The notes beneath the pieces are model-generated. The model did not search any database, was not told the origin of the DNA, and was given only the letters and a program-made list of their open reading frames with translations. This document shows, piece by piece, positions 1-8,204 of a stretch of DNA of 64,000 bases; within the stretch, counting starts at the first letter, position 1, and each line of letters starts with the position of its first letter. Both the position numbers and the translations under genes were made by a program. This DNA is from Draconibacterium aestuarii (GTDB lineage Bacteria; Bacteroidota; Bacteroidia; Bacteroidales; Prolixibacteraceae): contig JAPOHD010000069.1 of the NCBI GenBank assembly GCA_026671195.1, positions 62,001 through 126,000 of the forward strand. The letters run 5' to 3'.

Positions 1-44
1 TTGAAGAGCTAACAAAGGATTTAGAGCAAATTAAAAACAAATGA
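1..44 (+). CDS. C-terminal tail of an upstream gene (partial)
   Basis: Only the last codons lie in the window. Reading from base 3, the frame is open and ends in EELTKDLEQIKNK and a TGA at 42-44. That stop overlaps the ATGATG at the start of the following URO-D gene, an arrangement typical of translationally coupled genes. Thirteen residues are too few to identify a family. It is probably the preceding gene of the same operon, but it could also be a chance open frame. Confidence 0.4.
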   Translation, partial: EELTKDLEQIKNK

Positions 45-1309
45 TGAATTCAAGAGAACGAGTTTTAAAAGCAATCAACCACAAAGAAACAGGAAAAGTT
101 CCGGTTGATCTGGGCAGCAATCCCAGCTCAGGGATTTCGGCAATAGCCTATTCAAATTTACTAAAACACCTGGGGATGGACCACTTGCCGGTACAGGTTT
201 ACGATGTAGTTCAACAACTGGCTCAACCACAAAACGAGATAATTGATTTGTTTGGAATCGATGTGCTTGACATTGGGCGAACATTCAACGAAAAACCACA
301 ACATTGGCACCCCACAGTTTTGGCAAATGGCGCTGAGGCTTTTTACCCTGCCTGGTTTAATCCTGAAAAAGATGCTTCGGGCAATTGGATTGCAAAACAT
401 AAATCGGGAATACCCATTGCAAAAATGCCCAATGGTGCTACTTTTTTCGATCAAACACATTTCCCCTGGGTAGATGGCTACCCCGATACAATGGACGGAT
501 TGGACGATGCCATGTCGAAGGTACTCTGGTCGGCATTTGTACACAGCCCCTGGGACAATGCTGAAATGCCCGGTTTTTGGGATGAACTCAGAAAAAGGGC
601 CATCGATTTAAAGGCCAGTTCCGACAAAGCACTGATGATTGTAGCTGGGTGCAACCTTTTTGAGTGGGGAACTTTTATTCGCCGGATGGATAATTTTATG
701 ATGGATTTGTACCTCGAACCTGTCAACACCGAAAAACTACTTGACGCTCTTCTTGAAAAACATCTGGAAACTCTTTCCAAAGTTTGTGAGGCCGTTGGCG
801 ATGTGGTCGACATTATCCGTTTTGGAGACGACCTCGGTGCCATGAACGGCCCGTTTATGGATCCCGAAATCTATCGAAGCCTGTTTAAACCGCGCCACAA
901 GCAACTCTGCGATTTTGTAAAACAAAACAGCAATATGCATACCTTTTTACACTCGTGCGGATCGATTTATAAACTCATCCCTGATTTAATTGATGCCGGT
1001 TATGACATATTAAATCCCATGCAGACACAATGTACCGATATGGAACCCGAAAAATTAAAAAATGAATTTGGAAAAGAAATTACATTTTGGGGAGGTGGAA
1101 TAGAAACAGTGGGAACATTGAATAACAAGAGCACTGAAGAAGTTCGGGCCGAAGTACTAGAACGCCTGGAAATACTATCGAAAGGCGGTGGTTATGTTTT
1201 TAATACCGTTCATAATATAATGCCCGATGTACCACCCGAAAATATTATAGCCATGTTTAATGCGGTGAAAGAATTTAACGGAGAACCTAAAATCGAAACA
1301 ATAAAATAG
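41..1309 (+). CDS. Uroporphyrinogen decarboxylase superfamily (MtaA/CmuA-like) methyltransferase
   Basis: Cytoplasmic protein of 422 residues with no signal peptide. The start is MMNSRERVLKA; the second Met (base 44) matches the start of the paralogue at 13324-14424 and may be the true one. The C-terminal half carries a His-Ser-Cys-Gly motif (His304, Cys306), the position where MtaA/CmuA-type corrinoid methyltransferases bind catalytic zinc. A later GGG(I)ETVGTL stretch is typical of the family. True HemE enzymes are shorter (about 350 residues) and lack the HxCG ligand pair, so haem synthesis is unlikely. It is followed after 83 bases by a sodium/solute symporter and then a rhamnose-mutarotase-like gene. 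Inference: it could move a methyl group to or from a cobamide or folate carrier, possibly from a methylated sugar. No corrinoid protein is visible here. Family assignment is firm; substrate is unknown. Confidence 0.85.
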   Translation: MMNSRERVLKAINHKETGKVPVDLGSNPSSGISAIAYSNLLKHLGMDHLPVQVYDVVQQLAQPQNEIIDLFGIDVLDIGRTFNEKPQHWHPTVLANGAEAFYPAWFNPEKDASGNWIAKHKSGIPIAKMPNGATFFDQTHFPWVDGYPDTMDGLDDAMSKVLWSAFVHSPWDNAEMPGFWDELRKRAIDLKASSDKALMIVAGCNLFEWGTFIRRMDNFMMDLYLEPVNTEKLLDALLEKHLETLSKVCEAVGDVVDIIRFGDDLGAMNGPFMDPEIYRSLFKPRHKQLCDFVKQNSNMHTFLHSCGSIYKLIPDLIDAGYDILNPMQTQCTDMEPEKLKNEFGKEITFWGGGIETVGTLNNKSTEEVRAEVLERLEILSKGGGYVFNTVHNIMPDVPPENIIAMFNAVKEFNGEPKIETIK

Positions 1310-1340
1310 TTTAAGGGATTTAAACAAAATTGAATTCCCA

Positions 1341-1358
1341 GCCTGTCGAAAAGCAGGC
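1341..1358. repeat. Short inverted repeat between the URO-D and symporter genes
   Basis: GCCTG, an 8-base spacer and CAGGC form a small hairpin. It lies 32 bases after the URO-D stop and 35 bases before the chosen symporter ATG. There is no T-run, so it is not a standard terminator. It may be a palindromic interspersed repeat or an mRNA-processing/stability element. It falls inside a TTG-initiated extension of the symporter frame, which is one reason to prefer the downstream ATG. Confidence 0.3.
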
Positions 1359-1392
1359 ATCTTATACCGAACTTGATAAACACTATAGTAAT

Positions 1393-3102
1393 ATGAGATT
1401 TAGCGTAAGCGTAATTGACGCCTTGGTTATACTGGGCTACCTGGTTGGAGTTGTATTATTAGGCATTTTCACAGTCAGGAAAAAAATAAAAACCGCATCG
1501 TCGGAAGACTACTTTTTGGCAAGCCGTTCTTTGAAATGGCCCATTATTGGCACAGCTCTTTTCGCGGCAAATATATCTACCATTCACCTTATCGGATTTG
1601 CCGAATCGGGCTTTAAGTATGGATTAGTAGATGGTTTATTTGAATGGCTGGCCATTCCATTTTTAATTTTTCTGGGCTTTGTTATTGCCCCCTATTTTTT
1701 CAAAAAGCGTACATCAACCATTCCAGAATTATACGAAAAGCGATTTAACGGGGCTTCCAGAACCTACATGGTTATTCTGGCCATATTAACAGCTTTGCTT
1801 TTGCATATTGGAATTAGTTTGTATGCCGGTGCGGCCCTGGTTCAACAATTTTTTGGCCTTGATCCCACCATGGGAATTATTTTTATTGCCGTACTAACAG
1901 GATTATACACAGTTGTGGGCGGATTAAAGGCGATTACAACCGTTGAAGCAGTACAAACCGTTTTATTGATTCTTGGGGCGGTCTTGCTTACAGTTTTCGG
2001 TGTTTTTGCTTTAGGTGATGTTGGCGTTCATAATTTCGCGGACTTTAAAGCGAGCCTGAAACCGGATACTTTGTCGATCTTGCGCGCACCAGATAGTCCG
2101 GCAAATCCGCCTAGCGGAGGAATATCGTGGTATTCAGCATTATTGGGATATTTTGTACTTGGATCCTGGTATTGGTTTTCCGACCAAACCATTGTACAGC
2201 GATCATTGGGTTCGAAAAGCCGGTACGATGCACAAATTGGCCCTATTTTTACTGCTTTATTAAAGATACTTCCTGTTCTGTTTTTTCTACTTCCAGGAAC
2301 CTTGGCCTTTGTTTTGTTCAAAACCGGAATTGGTGAAGACACAAAACTGACTTTGCCGTACATGATCGATAGCTTAATGCCTGTTGGATTAAAAGGGCTG
2401 ATAATTGCCTCGTTACTGGCAGCATTAATGAGTTCGGTTGGCGCAGCCATAAACAGTGCGTCTACCCTGTTTTCGATTGACATTGTAAAGCGACTTAAGC
2501 CACAAACTACAGATAAACAATTGGTTTTAACCGGACGTATAACAGGAATTGTGGTAATGATGTTGGCAATAATGTGGTCAACCCAGGCAAGCAAATTCGG
2601 CGATACCATAATTTACACGGTAAATGCACTGGGTGCAATGATAGCACCACCTATTGCCGCCGTATTTTTATGGGGAATGTTTTGGAAAAGAGGAACCGCA
2701 ACAGCAGCCAATTACACCTTCGCATTCGGACTTGTTACAGGTGTTTTTGTTTTCTTGTTCGATTTCCCATACCAAAACCTGATACCGGGATTGGATACAC
2801 TTGCTGATGCAGTTGCAAACATAACAAAGCACACTATACTTCCAGATACCAAAGTGATTACGAACCTTTTAGGAGTGAATTTTATGATGCAGGCCTGGTG
2901 GAAATTTGTTCTTTGTTCCTTATTATTTATTGTGGTAAGTTATGCAACGCCCAAACCTACAAAAGAACAAATATCAAACTGTATAAATATTAGAGAGTAC
3001 TGGCCTGAAAAATGGTCGGGTATTACCGATTTCAGAATAATAGGAGGAACCATTCTTACTGTTTTAATTGTTATCTGGATTATTTTAGAAATGGTTGCAT
3101 AA
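1393..3102 (+). CDS. SSS-family sodium/solute symporter (SGLT-like)
   Basis: Inner-membrane transporter of 569 residues from the ATG at 1393 (MRFSVSVIDALVIL). The open frame can be extended upstream to a TTG at 1330, but those 21 residues are hydrophilic, contain a hairpin repeat and would precede the first membrane helix. About 13-14 hydrophobic segments are visible. The DYFLASRSLKW stretch after helix 1 and ALFAANISTIHLIGFAESG in helix 2 are characteristic of the SGLT branch of the solute:sodium symporter family. These carriers use the Na+ gradient to import sugars or similar solutes. Its place between a URO-D methyltransferase and a rhamnose-mutarotase-like gene, and near a sulfatase/rhamnosidase locus, suggests that it imports a monosaccharide released by that locus. 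The sugar itself cannot be read from the sequence. Confidence 0.9.
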   Translation: MRFSVSVIDALVILGYLVGVVLLGIFTVRKKIKTASSEDYFLASRSLKWPIIGTALFAANISTIHLIGFAESGFKYGLVDGLFEWLAIPFLIFLGFVIAPYFFKKRTSTIPELYEKRFNGASRTYMVILAILTALLLHIGISLYAGAALVQQFFGLDPTMGIIFIAVLTGLYTVVGGLKAITTVEAVQTVLLILGAVLLTVFGVFALGDVGVHNFADFKASLKPDTLSILRAPDSPANPPSGGISWYSALLGYFVLGSWYWFSDQTIVQRSLGSKSRYDAQIGPIFTALLKILPVLFFLLPGTLAFVLFKTGIGEDTKLTLPYMIDSLMPVGLKGLIIASLLAALMSSVGAAINSASTLFSIDIVKRLKPQTTDKQLVLTGRITGIVVMMLAIMWSTQASKFGDTIIYTVNALGAMIAPPIAAVFLWGMFWKRGTATAANYTFAFGLVTGVFVFLFDFPYQNLIPGLDTLADAVANITKHTILPDTKVITNLLGVNFMMQAWWKFVLCSLLFIVVSYATPKPTKEQISNCINIREYWPEKWSGITDFRIIGGTILTVLIVIWIILEMVA

Positions 3103-3163
3103 CTTATTACTGCGCTTCAAAAGCACTTTGTGATTGGATATTGACAATTAAAAAATAACGAAT

Positions 3164-3583
3164 ATGAATTCAACAACAAGTCTTCTCATCTTCATTCTAC
3201 TCGTTAGTTTTGGGTGCAGTAATCGTGTTAAAAACACGAATGAGAGCCAAGAAAAGAATCTGAATCGTATTGGCTGGGTAATTAAAGTAAAACCAGAGAA
3301 ACTGGACGAATACAAAAAACTACATGTTAATCCCTGGCCCGAAGTAAATGCCATGCTAAAAGAATGTAATATTCAGAATTACTCTATTTTTTACCGCGAT
3401 GGTTTGCTGTTTAGTTACCTGGAATATACCGGAACCGATTTTGATGCAGATATGGCCAAAATGGCGGCCGATTCAATTACCCGGGAGTGGTGGAAACTTA
3501 CCGATCCTTGCCAGGAACCGGTTGAATCGGCAGAAGAAGGTGTTTGGTGGGCCGATCTGGAAGAAGTTTTTCATTTGGATTAA
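3164..3583 (+). CDS. L-rhamnose mutarotase (RhaM-like) lipoprotein
   Basis: A 139-residue protein of the DUF718/RhaM family, which interconverts alpha and beta anomers of L-rhamnose (some relatives use L-fucose). Compared with E. coli RhaM, the catalytic region is kept: Tyr50, His54 in KLHVNPWPEV, the REWWKLTDP tryptophan pair, and the C-terminal LEEVFHLD. Unlike the cytoplasmic 104-residue RhaM, it begins with a lipoprotein signal (hydrophobic stretch then SFGC, lipid Cys18) and a short polar linker. It should therefore act in the periplasm or on a membrane surface, before uptake. It sits 61 bases after the symporter, so anomer conversion could feed that transporter. The family call is strong; location rests on the visible lipobox. 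Confidence 0.9.
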   Translation: MNSTTSLLIFILLVSFGCSNRVKNTNESQEKNLNRIGWVIKVKPEKLDEYKKLHVNPWPEVNAMLKECNIQNYSIFYRDGLLFSYLEYTGTDFDADMAKMAADSITREWWKLTDPCQEPVESAEEGVWWADLEEVFHLD

Positions 3584-3585
3584 AT

Positions 3586-4443
3586 TTAGAAAATAGCGGT
3601 GATTTTTTGGGCAAATGATTCCGGGGACTCGCTAAAAAGCTGTCTTAGCCGCGGTCTGCATTTGTTACTGTTTAATACCCGAAGATGATTGATCTTGTTT
3701 TCAACTATGGAAATTTCAGTAAAATTGAGCCCATATTCTGTTTTTTTTATTTCATCCAGAAAAACATAAAGATCATGATCCTCGCCCAATTGTTCCGTAA
3801 TAATATCCAACTGATCCGATTTTGGTTTAAAAAATTTGGCATGTGAAAATTTGAGGAAGCTGGTTTGATAATAAAGTGTTTTAAGCTTCTTCCTCAACTC
3901 ATGCAGTTTTTCAGCTTCATTCCAAATATTTTCATCCTGAAATATCTCGTAACTACTTTGAAATGACAGATTCAGCTGTTCTTTTACAAACTGTTCTCCT
4001 GCCACTTTCAGGTTTGCCGGCATTCCCACCTCAAATTCTTCCATAAATTTTCGGATAGTTGTTCCTGTCTTTTTATCCACTATATCCTGTTGCTGCAACT
4101 GCCTGTTTCTTTCCATGAAACGCTCTTTTAACAGTTTCATTTTACGCTCTGGAATATGCGGGTTGATTTGTGAGATACGATCGAGAACCAGAATATTTAC
4201 CCAAGAATTTCTAAATGCTGATATGTTTTTGCCAAATTCCGATAATTGCTGCGATATGGAATAAACATACTCGCCTTCAGAGCTTTGACAAAAAAGCAGT
4301 AAGGCCCGAATTCTTTTAAACGATTTCCGGACCTCGTGCACAGCAGTATTGAGTGAAATATTTTTAGCTTCCGAAAAATAAATCACTCTGCTCGTTTGTT
4401 TTTGTAATGCCAGTAATAATCTGTGTCCTATACCCTGAACCAT
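3586..4443 (-). CDS. CHAD domain-containing protein
   Basis: A 285-residue helical protein with the CHAD signature. It starts with a conserved His in TAVHEVRKSFKRIRALL, followed by FRNSWVNILVLDRI, then repeated basic helices and LHELRKKLKTLYYQ near residue 185. CHAD domains are four-helix bundles with conserved histidines and lysines that bind polyphosphate granules. No CYTH/triphosphatase domain is fused here. It converges with the mutarotase gene, with only two bases between the stop codons and no obvious terminator. It is probably unrelated to sugar use. Confidence 0.85.
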   Translation of the reverse strand: MVQGIGHRLLLALQKQTSRVIYFSEAKNISLNTAVHEVRKSFKRIRALLLFCQSSEGEYVYSISQQLSEFGKNISAFRNSWVNILVLDRISQINPHIPERKMKLLKERFMERNRQLQQQDIVDKKTGTTIRKFMEEFEVGMPANLKVAGEQFVKEQLNLSFQSSYEIFQDENIWNEAEKLHELRKKLKTLYYQTSFLKFSHAKFFKPKSDQLDIITEQLGEDHDLYVFLDEIKKTEYGLNFTEISIVENKINHLRVLNSNKCRPRLRQLFSESPESFAQKITAIF

Positions 4444-4582
4444 AATCTCCTAATTTCCAGGAAAATTAAAGATAGTAAATATTCAGAAACAACCGCAAAA
4501 CTACTTAACAATAAATAATTCGGCTATTGCACAGATGTAATTTGAATTTAAATACCAATTACAAACGCCGCGACAACCTTTT

Positions 4583-5794
4583 TTACTGCACTCCTTCGGT
4601 CCACTCGGAATTATACAAATAATCGTTATACGGAAAGCGTTGCGAATGAATTCGTTTTACATGCTCGTAGAGCTCCAGTTTAAAATCTTCAATATTCGAT
4701 TTTTCCCTGGCTGAAATAAAAAGTGCCGGCGTATTACTTTTCGCCATCCACGAGTTTTTCCATTCTTCTAAGGTAAAATTGGCTTTTGTGCGTGGCGATA
4801 AATCATCCTCATCTTTTTCTTCGAAAGTAAAAGCATCAATCTTATTAAAAATGTACAAGGTTGGCTTATCTCCTGCATCAATTTCCTGCAAAGTATCTTG
4901 AACGGTTTCAATCTGCTCCTCGAATCCTGGGTGAGAAATATCTACAATGTGCAACAATACATCGGCTTCGCGTACCTCGTCGAGTGTAGATTTGAACGAT
5001 TCGACCAAACCATGTGGAAGTTTACGAATAAAACCAACCGTATCTGCCATTAAAAAAGGCAGGTTACCTACCACCACTTTACGCACTGTTGTGTCAAGTG
5101 TCGCAAAAAGTTTATTTTCAGCAAAAACCTCCGACTTGGCCAGCATATTTAAAATGGTAGATTTTCCTACGTTAGTATATCCCACCAAAGCCACCCGAAC
5201 CAGTTTCCCCCGATTCTTTCGCTGAGTTGCTTTTTGTTTATCTATTTTAACCAGTTGTGCCTTTAAGCGGGCAATTTTATCTAAAATAATCCGGCGATCG
5301 GTCTCAATTTGCGTTTCACCGGGACCACGCATCCCAATACCCCCGCGCTGACGTTCAAGGTGAGTCCACATTCGTGTTAATCGCGGAAGCAAATATTGGT
5401 ACTGAGCCAACTCAACCTGTGTTTTTGCATGTGCTGTTTGTGCACGTTTAGCGAAAATATCAAGGATTAGATTGGTACGATCAAGGATTTTACATTCTAA
5501 TACGCGTTCGATATTCCGAAGTTGGGTTGGCGATAATTCATCATCGAATATTACGGTATCGGCCTCTACTACTTTAATATAGTTCCCTATTTCTTCGAGT
5601 TTTCCAGGCCCCACAAATGTTGCTTTGTTTGGAATGTCAAGTTTCTGTGTAAACTTTTTCAATACCACAGCACCTGCCGTATCGGCCAAAAACTCCAATT
5701 CATCCAGATACTCCTTTACCTGTCGCTCATCCTGAGTATGATTTATTAAACCTACTATTACTGCTTTCTCTGTTTCTGGTGCTGTTTCAATCAT
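4583..5794 (-). CDS. hflX: GTPase HflX
   Basis: A 403-residue ribosome-associated GTPase that rescues or splits stalled 70S ribosomes during stress. The N-terminal HflX domain has the usual ATFVGPGKLEEI and DDELSPTQLRNIE blocks, followed by the helical linker with the RGGIGMRGPGETQIETDRR signature (about residues 149-168). The G domain carries G1 GYTNVGKS (205-212), G3 DTVGF (251-255) and G4 NKID (317-320). Length and motif order are normal. A strong terminator-like hairpin ends only 16 bases upstream of the ATG, at the end of the tonB genes, so transcription must start in a very short space or read through it. Confidence 0.97.
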   Translation of the reverse strand: MIETAPETEKAVIVGLINHTQDERQVKEYLDELEFLADTAGAVVLKKFTQKLDIPNKATFVGPGKLEEIGNYIKVVEADTVIFDDELSPTQLRNIERVLECKILDRTNLILDIFAKRAQTAHAKTQVELAQYQYLLPRLTRMWTHLERQRGGIGMRGPGETQIETDRRIILDKIARLKAQLVKIDKQKATQRKNRGKLVRVALVGYTNVGKSTILNMLAKSEVFAENKLFATLDTTVRKVVVGNLPFLMADTVGFIRKLPHGLVESFKSTLDEVREADVLLHIVDISHPGFEEQIETVQDTLQEIDAGDKPTLYIFNKIDAFTFEEKDEDDLSPRTKANFTLEEWKNSWMAKSNTPALFISAREKSNIEDFKLELYEHVKRIHSQRFPYNDYLYNSEWTEGVQ

Positions 5795-5810
5795 GCCCTT
5801 TAATTAATGT

Positions 5811-5844
5811 AAAAAAAAACTCCTGCTTCAATAGAAACAGGAGT
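5811..5844 (-). terminator. Rho-independent terminator after the tonB pair
   Basis: On the minus strand a perfect 7-bp stem (ACTCCTG/CAGGAGT) with a 12-base loop is followed by nine T residues. It lies 24 bases after the stop of the proximal TonB-like gene and just upstream of hflX. It ends the tonB transcript and may attenuate read-through into hflX. Confidence 0.8.
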
Positions 5845-5867
5845 GCAAAAATATTGTTTTTTATTTG

Positions 5868-6557
5868 TTACTGCAACACGAAGTTAATTGGTACCGTGTA
5901 TGATACGTTAACCGGTTTTCCACGTTGTTTACCAGGCTTCCATGCAGGAAGGGCATTTACAACGCGAAGAGCCTCCTTATCAAGAGATGGGTCAACGCCC
6001 CTTGCAATTGAAGCATTGGTAACCTGACCTGTTTTACTTACAACAAAAGTTACATAAACTTTACCCTGGATACCGTTTTCCTGAGCGATTACAGGATATT
6101 TAATTGCATTAGCAATATACTTACGTAATGCCAAATCGCCACCGGGGAATTCCGGCATATCTTCTACGATAAAAAACACCTGAGCTTCTTCTTCTTCTTC
6201 CTCTTCTGCTGCTTCAATTACCGGAGCAACTTCAATTACAGTTGCGTCATCAGCTTCAGTATCTTCAATCTCTAATTCATCTTCAATCTCAACATCATCG
6301 TCCACAATGTTCAACACCTCGATTACTTTTGGTGGTGGAGGTGGTGGAGGTGGTTTAACCTCTTGCTCGCGCGTAATTGGGATAATTTCTTCTTCAACAT
6401 CTGCGGTTTGAATAGTACCTAACGATTCAGCTTTGCTTGGTTTTGTAGTCCACTCAAAAGCTAAAAGCGTAACGCCTAACGCAACAACCAATCCGATCAG
6501 CAAAAAAGTATTTCTTTTACTTTCAAGATCAGCTTTTGTAGATTTTTTAAGTTCCAT
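5868..6557 (-). CDS. Energy transducer TonB
   Basis: A 229-residue TonB-family protein. A short cytoplasmic N-terminus is followed by one membrane anchor (about residues 17-34). The periplasmic linker has eight consecutive prolines (69-76) and long acidic stretches, including a Glu run near 118-124. A C-terminal TonB domain (about 135-229) carries FPGG, YPVIAQENGIQGKVYV and WKPGKQRGKPV. TonB proteins pass proton-motive energy from ExbB/ExbD to outer-membrane receptors such as SusC. ExbB/ExbD are not in the window. A close paralogue lies 109 bases upstream on the same strand. Either could energise the SusC receptors of the nearby PUL, but both may equally be general transducers. Confidence 0.93.
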   Translation of the reverse strand: MELKKSTKADLESKRNTFLLIGLVVALGVTLLAFEWTTKPSKAESLGTIQTADVEEEIIPITREQEVKPPPPPPPPKVIEVLNIVDDDVEIEDELEIEDTEADDATVIEVAPVIEAAEEEEEEEAQVFFIVEDMPEFPGGDLALRKYIANAIKYPVIAQENGIQGKVYVTFVVSKTGQVTNASIARGVDPSLDKEALRVVNALPAWKPGKQRGKPVNVSYTVPINFVLQ

Positions 6558-6666
6558 ACTATTGATAAATTATTTGTTTTATTCGATTTTTTGCCCCTTA
6601 AAAACGGGGCTTAAAGATAAAAAATAATATTTACTTACAAGATAAAATTTAATTGATTTCTAAATT

Positions 6667-7353
6667 CTATTTCAAGTCGAAATAAATAGGCACACTGTAC
6701 CTGACTTTGACAGCCTTTCCTGCCTGTCTTCCCGGTTTCCAGTTTGGCATTCCTTTAACTACTCTTAAGGCTTCATTATCAAGCGAAGTATCAACGCCCC
6801 GCAGTAAACTTACATTATATATATTGCCATTCTCATCAATTACAAAGCTCACATAAACTTTCCCTTCAATTCCATTCTCCTGAGCAATTAACGGATATTT
6901 AATATTCATGGTCAAATAGTTGATCAAAGCTCGCTCCCCTCCCGGGAATTCCGGCATAATTTCGGCTACGATAAAGATTTCTTCGGTGTTGTAGTCATCT
7001 TCATTTGGCTGAAAAATGAGATTGGTAAAATCTATATTAACAAAATCTTCCGGTTCAGAACTAAATACATCAATATTCTCATCCACCGTTGTTTCATTGT
7101 CAACAATATCGAAAAGTTGCACTTTTACCATTGGCTTTGGTAATTCCTTTTTCTCGGCCGGTGTAGACGGAATAAAAATAAAGTCTTCGCTAATAAAACC
7201 GGTATTACCAAAATCTTTAACTGCTTCAGTTTTTTGTGTTTCCCATTCGAAAGCATATAAAACTAAACTTAAAGCAAGCACCAGGCCAATTAAAAAGAAG
7301 AGACTCTTTTTGTTTTCAAGATTCGCTTTTTCACTCTTTTTATTTTCAATCAT
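6667..7353 (-). CDS. Energy transducer TonB (tandem paralogue)
   Basis: A 228-residue protein with the same plan as its neighbour: a KKS/NKKS-rich start, a membrane anchor (about residues 18-33), a periplasmic linker and a C-terminal TonB domain with FPGGERALINYL, YPLIAQENGIEGKVYV and WKPGRQAGKAV. The two copies share most of the C-terminal domain, so they look like a tandem duplication. This copy has lost the polyproline run and the extended Glu run, leaving only short proline patches such as KKELPKP. That may alter how far the linker spans the periplasm. Confidence 0.92.
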   Translation of the reverse strand: MIENKKSEKANLENKKSLFFLIGLVLALSLVLYAFEWETQKTEAVKDFGNTGFISEDFIFIPSTPAEKKELPKPMVKVQLFDIVDNETTVDENIDVFSSEPEDFVNIDFTNLIFQPNEDDYNTEEIFIVAEIMPEFPGGERALINYLTMNIKYPLIAQENGIEGKVYVSFVIDENGNIYNVSLLRGVDTSLDNEALRVVKGMPNWKPGRQAGKAVKVRYSVPIYFDLK

Positions 7354-7478
7354 GGTTTAACTGTTTAAATGGGTGAATCAATAAATAAAAGAACGCCGGC
7401 TTGTTTTCTGCAGAACAATAAAAACAACAACAAAAACTTTACCATAAATTTTATTTTAGAATTATTTGAAAATATTTT

Positions 7479-7486
7479 TATATTTG
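7479..7486 (+). promoter_or_regulatory. Bacteroidota -7 element for tRNA-Ala
   Basis: TATATTTG matches the TAnnTTTG -7 consensus of the Bacteroidota primary sigma factor and ends 11 bases before the mature tRNA start. No clear TTTG-type -33 element is seen at the expected spacing, so this rests on one element and its position. Confidence 0.5.
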
Positions 7487-7497
7487 CACTCGCATTG

Positions 7498-7571
7498 GGG
7501 GGATTAGCTCAGTTGGCTAGAGCGTTTGACTGGCAGTCAAAAGGTCAGCGGTTCGATTCCGCTATTCTCCA
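7498..7571 (+). tRNA. tRNA-Ala (anticodon GGC)
   Basis: A 74-base cloverleaf can be folded by eye. The 7-bp acceptor stem GGGGGAT/ATTCTCC contains two G-U pairs, including G3-U70, the classic alanine identity element. The D-arm stem is GCTC/GAGC. The anticodon arm TTTGA-CTGGCAG-TCAAA gives anticodon GGC, reading GCC. The T-arm is AGCGG-TTCGATT-CCGCT, with discriminator A at 7571. The 3' CCA is not encoded in full. Confidence 0.96.
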
Positions 7572-7582
7572 CCTGATATTCA

Positions 7583-7618
7583 AGGAGTTGCAACAATGCA
7601 GATTGCAACTCCTTTTTT
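7583..7618 (+). terminator. Terminator downstream of tRNA-Ala
   Basis: An 11-bp perfect stem (AGGAGTTGCAA/TTGCAACTCCT) with a 9-base loop runs directly into six T residues, 12 bases after the tRNA end. This is a textbook intrinsic terminator for the tRNA transcript. Confidence 0.9.
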
Positions 7619-7739
7619 ATTGAACACACAAAAAAACACACATCTTTAATTTTATTCATTATCTATTCCACATTCTCCTATTATGGTCTAAATATTTTCT
7701 CTACCTAATCAGAACAGCTTTGATAATAATAATATCACA

Positions 7740-8170
7740 ATGTTCGACCGATACGTTTTAGCCAGTAGCTACCAAAGAATCCGATCCAAATTCGATATGG
7801 CATCATTACCGGAAGGAGAAAAATATGGACCTGCATACAACATTGTTCCAGGCAATAATGCCTACGTGATCATATCCGGCTTAAACATCAAATCCGACAG
7901 CCTTGCTGTAAATCCAATATTAAAATCATATTTTGAAGAAAGAAAACCTAAGAAGGTTATACGGTCGTTTAATTTTGGATTACAAGGAGTTGAAAAGAAT
8001 ACTGTGAATTTCATACGTGCCGAAGGAGATCGCAACCTAAACAACGATCTGCATTACACCGGATCAAAAGCGATCTTTCTACAGCCATAATACAAACGAG
8101 TAATTCGGGAACAGCGATGCCTGTTGCGGGCGGATACTTTTAGAATTGGCTTGGACAAACAGAATAAGCA
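7740..8170 (+). pseudogene. Broken SRAP (YedK/HMCES-like) gene
   Basis: SRAP proteins cross-link abasic sites in single-stranded DNA through the Cys that follows the start Met (MCGRY). Here the 116-codon frame begins MFDRYVLA, so that Cys is replaced by Phe. The rest is recognisable: YNIVPGNN, RSFNFGLQG, IRAEGDRNLNND and YTGSKAIFLQP. It then hits TAA at 8088-8090. After the stop the same frame continues with clear SRAP sequence (YKRVIREQRCLLRADTF, from 8091) before decaying and running into the convergent FAD gene. A full SRAP is about 220 residues. The lost nucleophile, in-frame nonsense codon and missing C-terminal half make this a decayed gene. The remaining uncertainty is whether the 116-residue product is still made. 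Confidence 0.8.
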
Positions 8171-8204
8171 GAACGATAATGTGCTTTTTATTCATACTTC
8201 AGTT

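Noticed and set aside
41..1309. Annotation as HemE uroporphyrinogen decarboxylase
   Set aside because: Longer than HemE, with an HxCG zinc motif and a sugar-uptake context; superfamily only.
1330..1392. TTG-initiated 21-residue extension of the symporter
   Set aside because: Hydrophilic, overlaps a hairpin, and the ATG at 1393 directly precedes the first membrane helix.
6593..6610. GCCCC/GGGGC hairpin between the two tonB genes
   Set aside because: No T-run follows on either strand, so it was not called a terminator.
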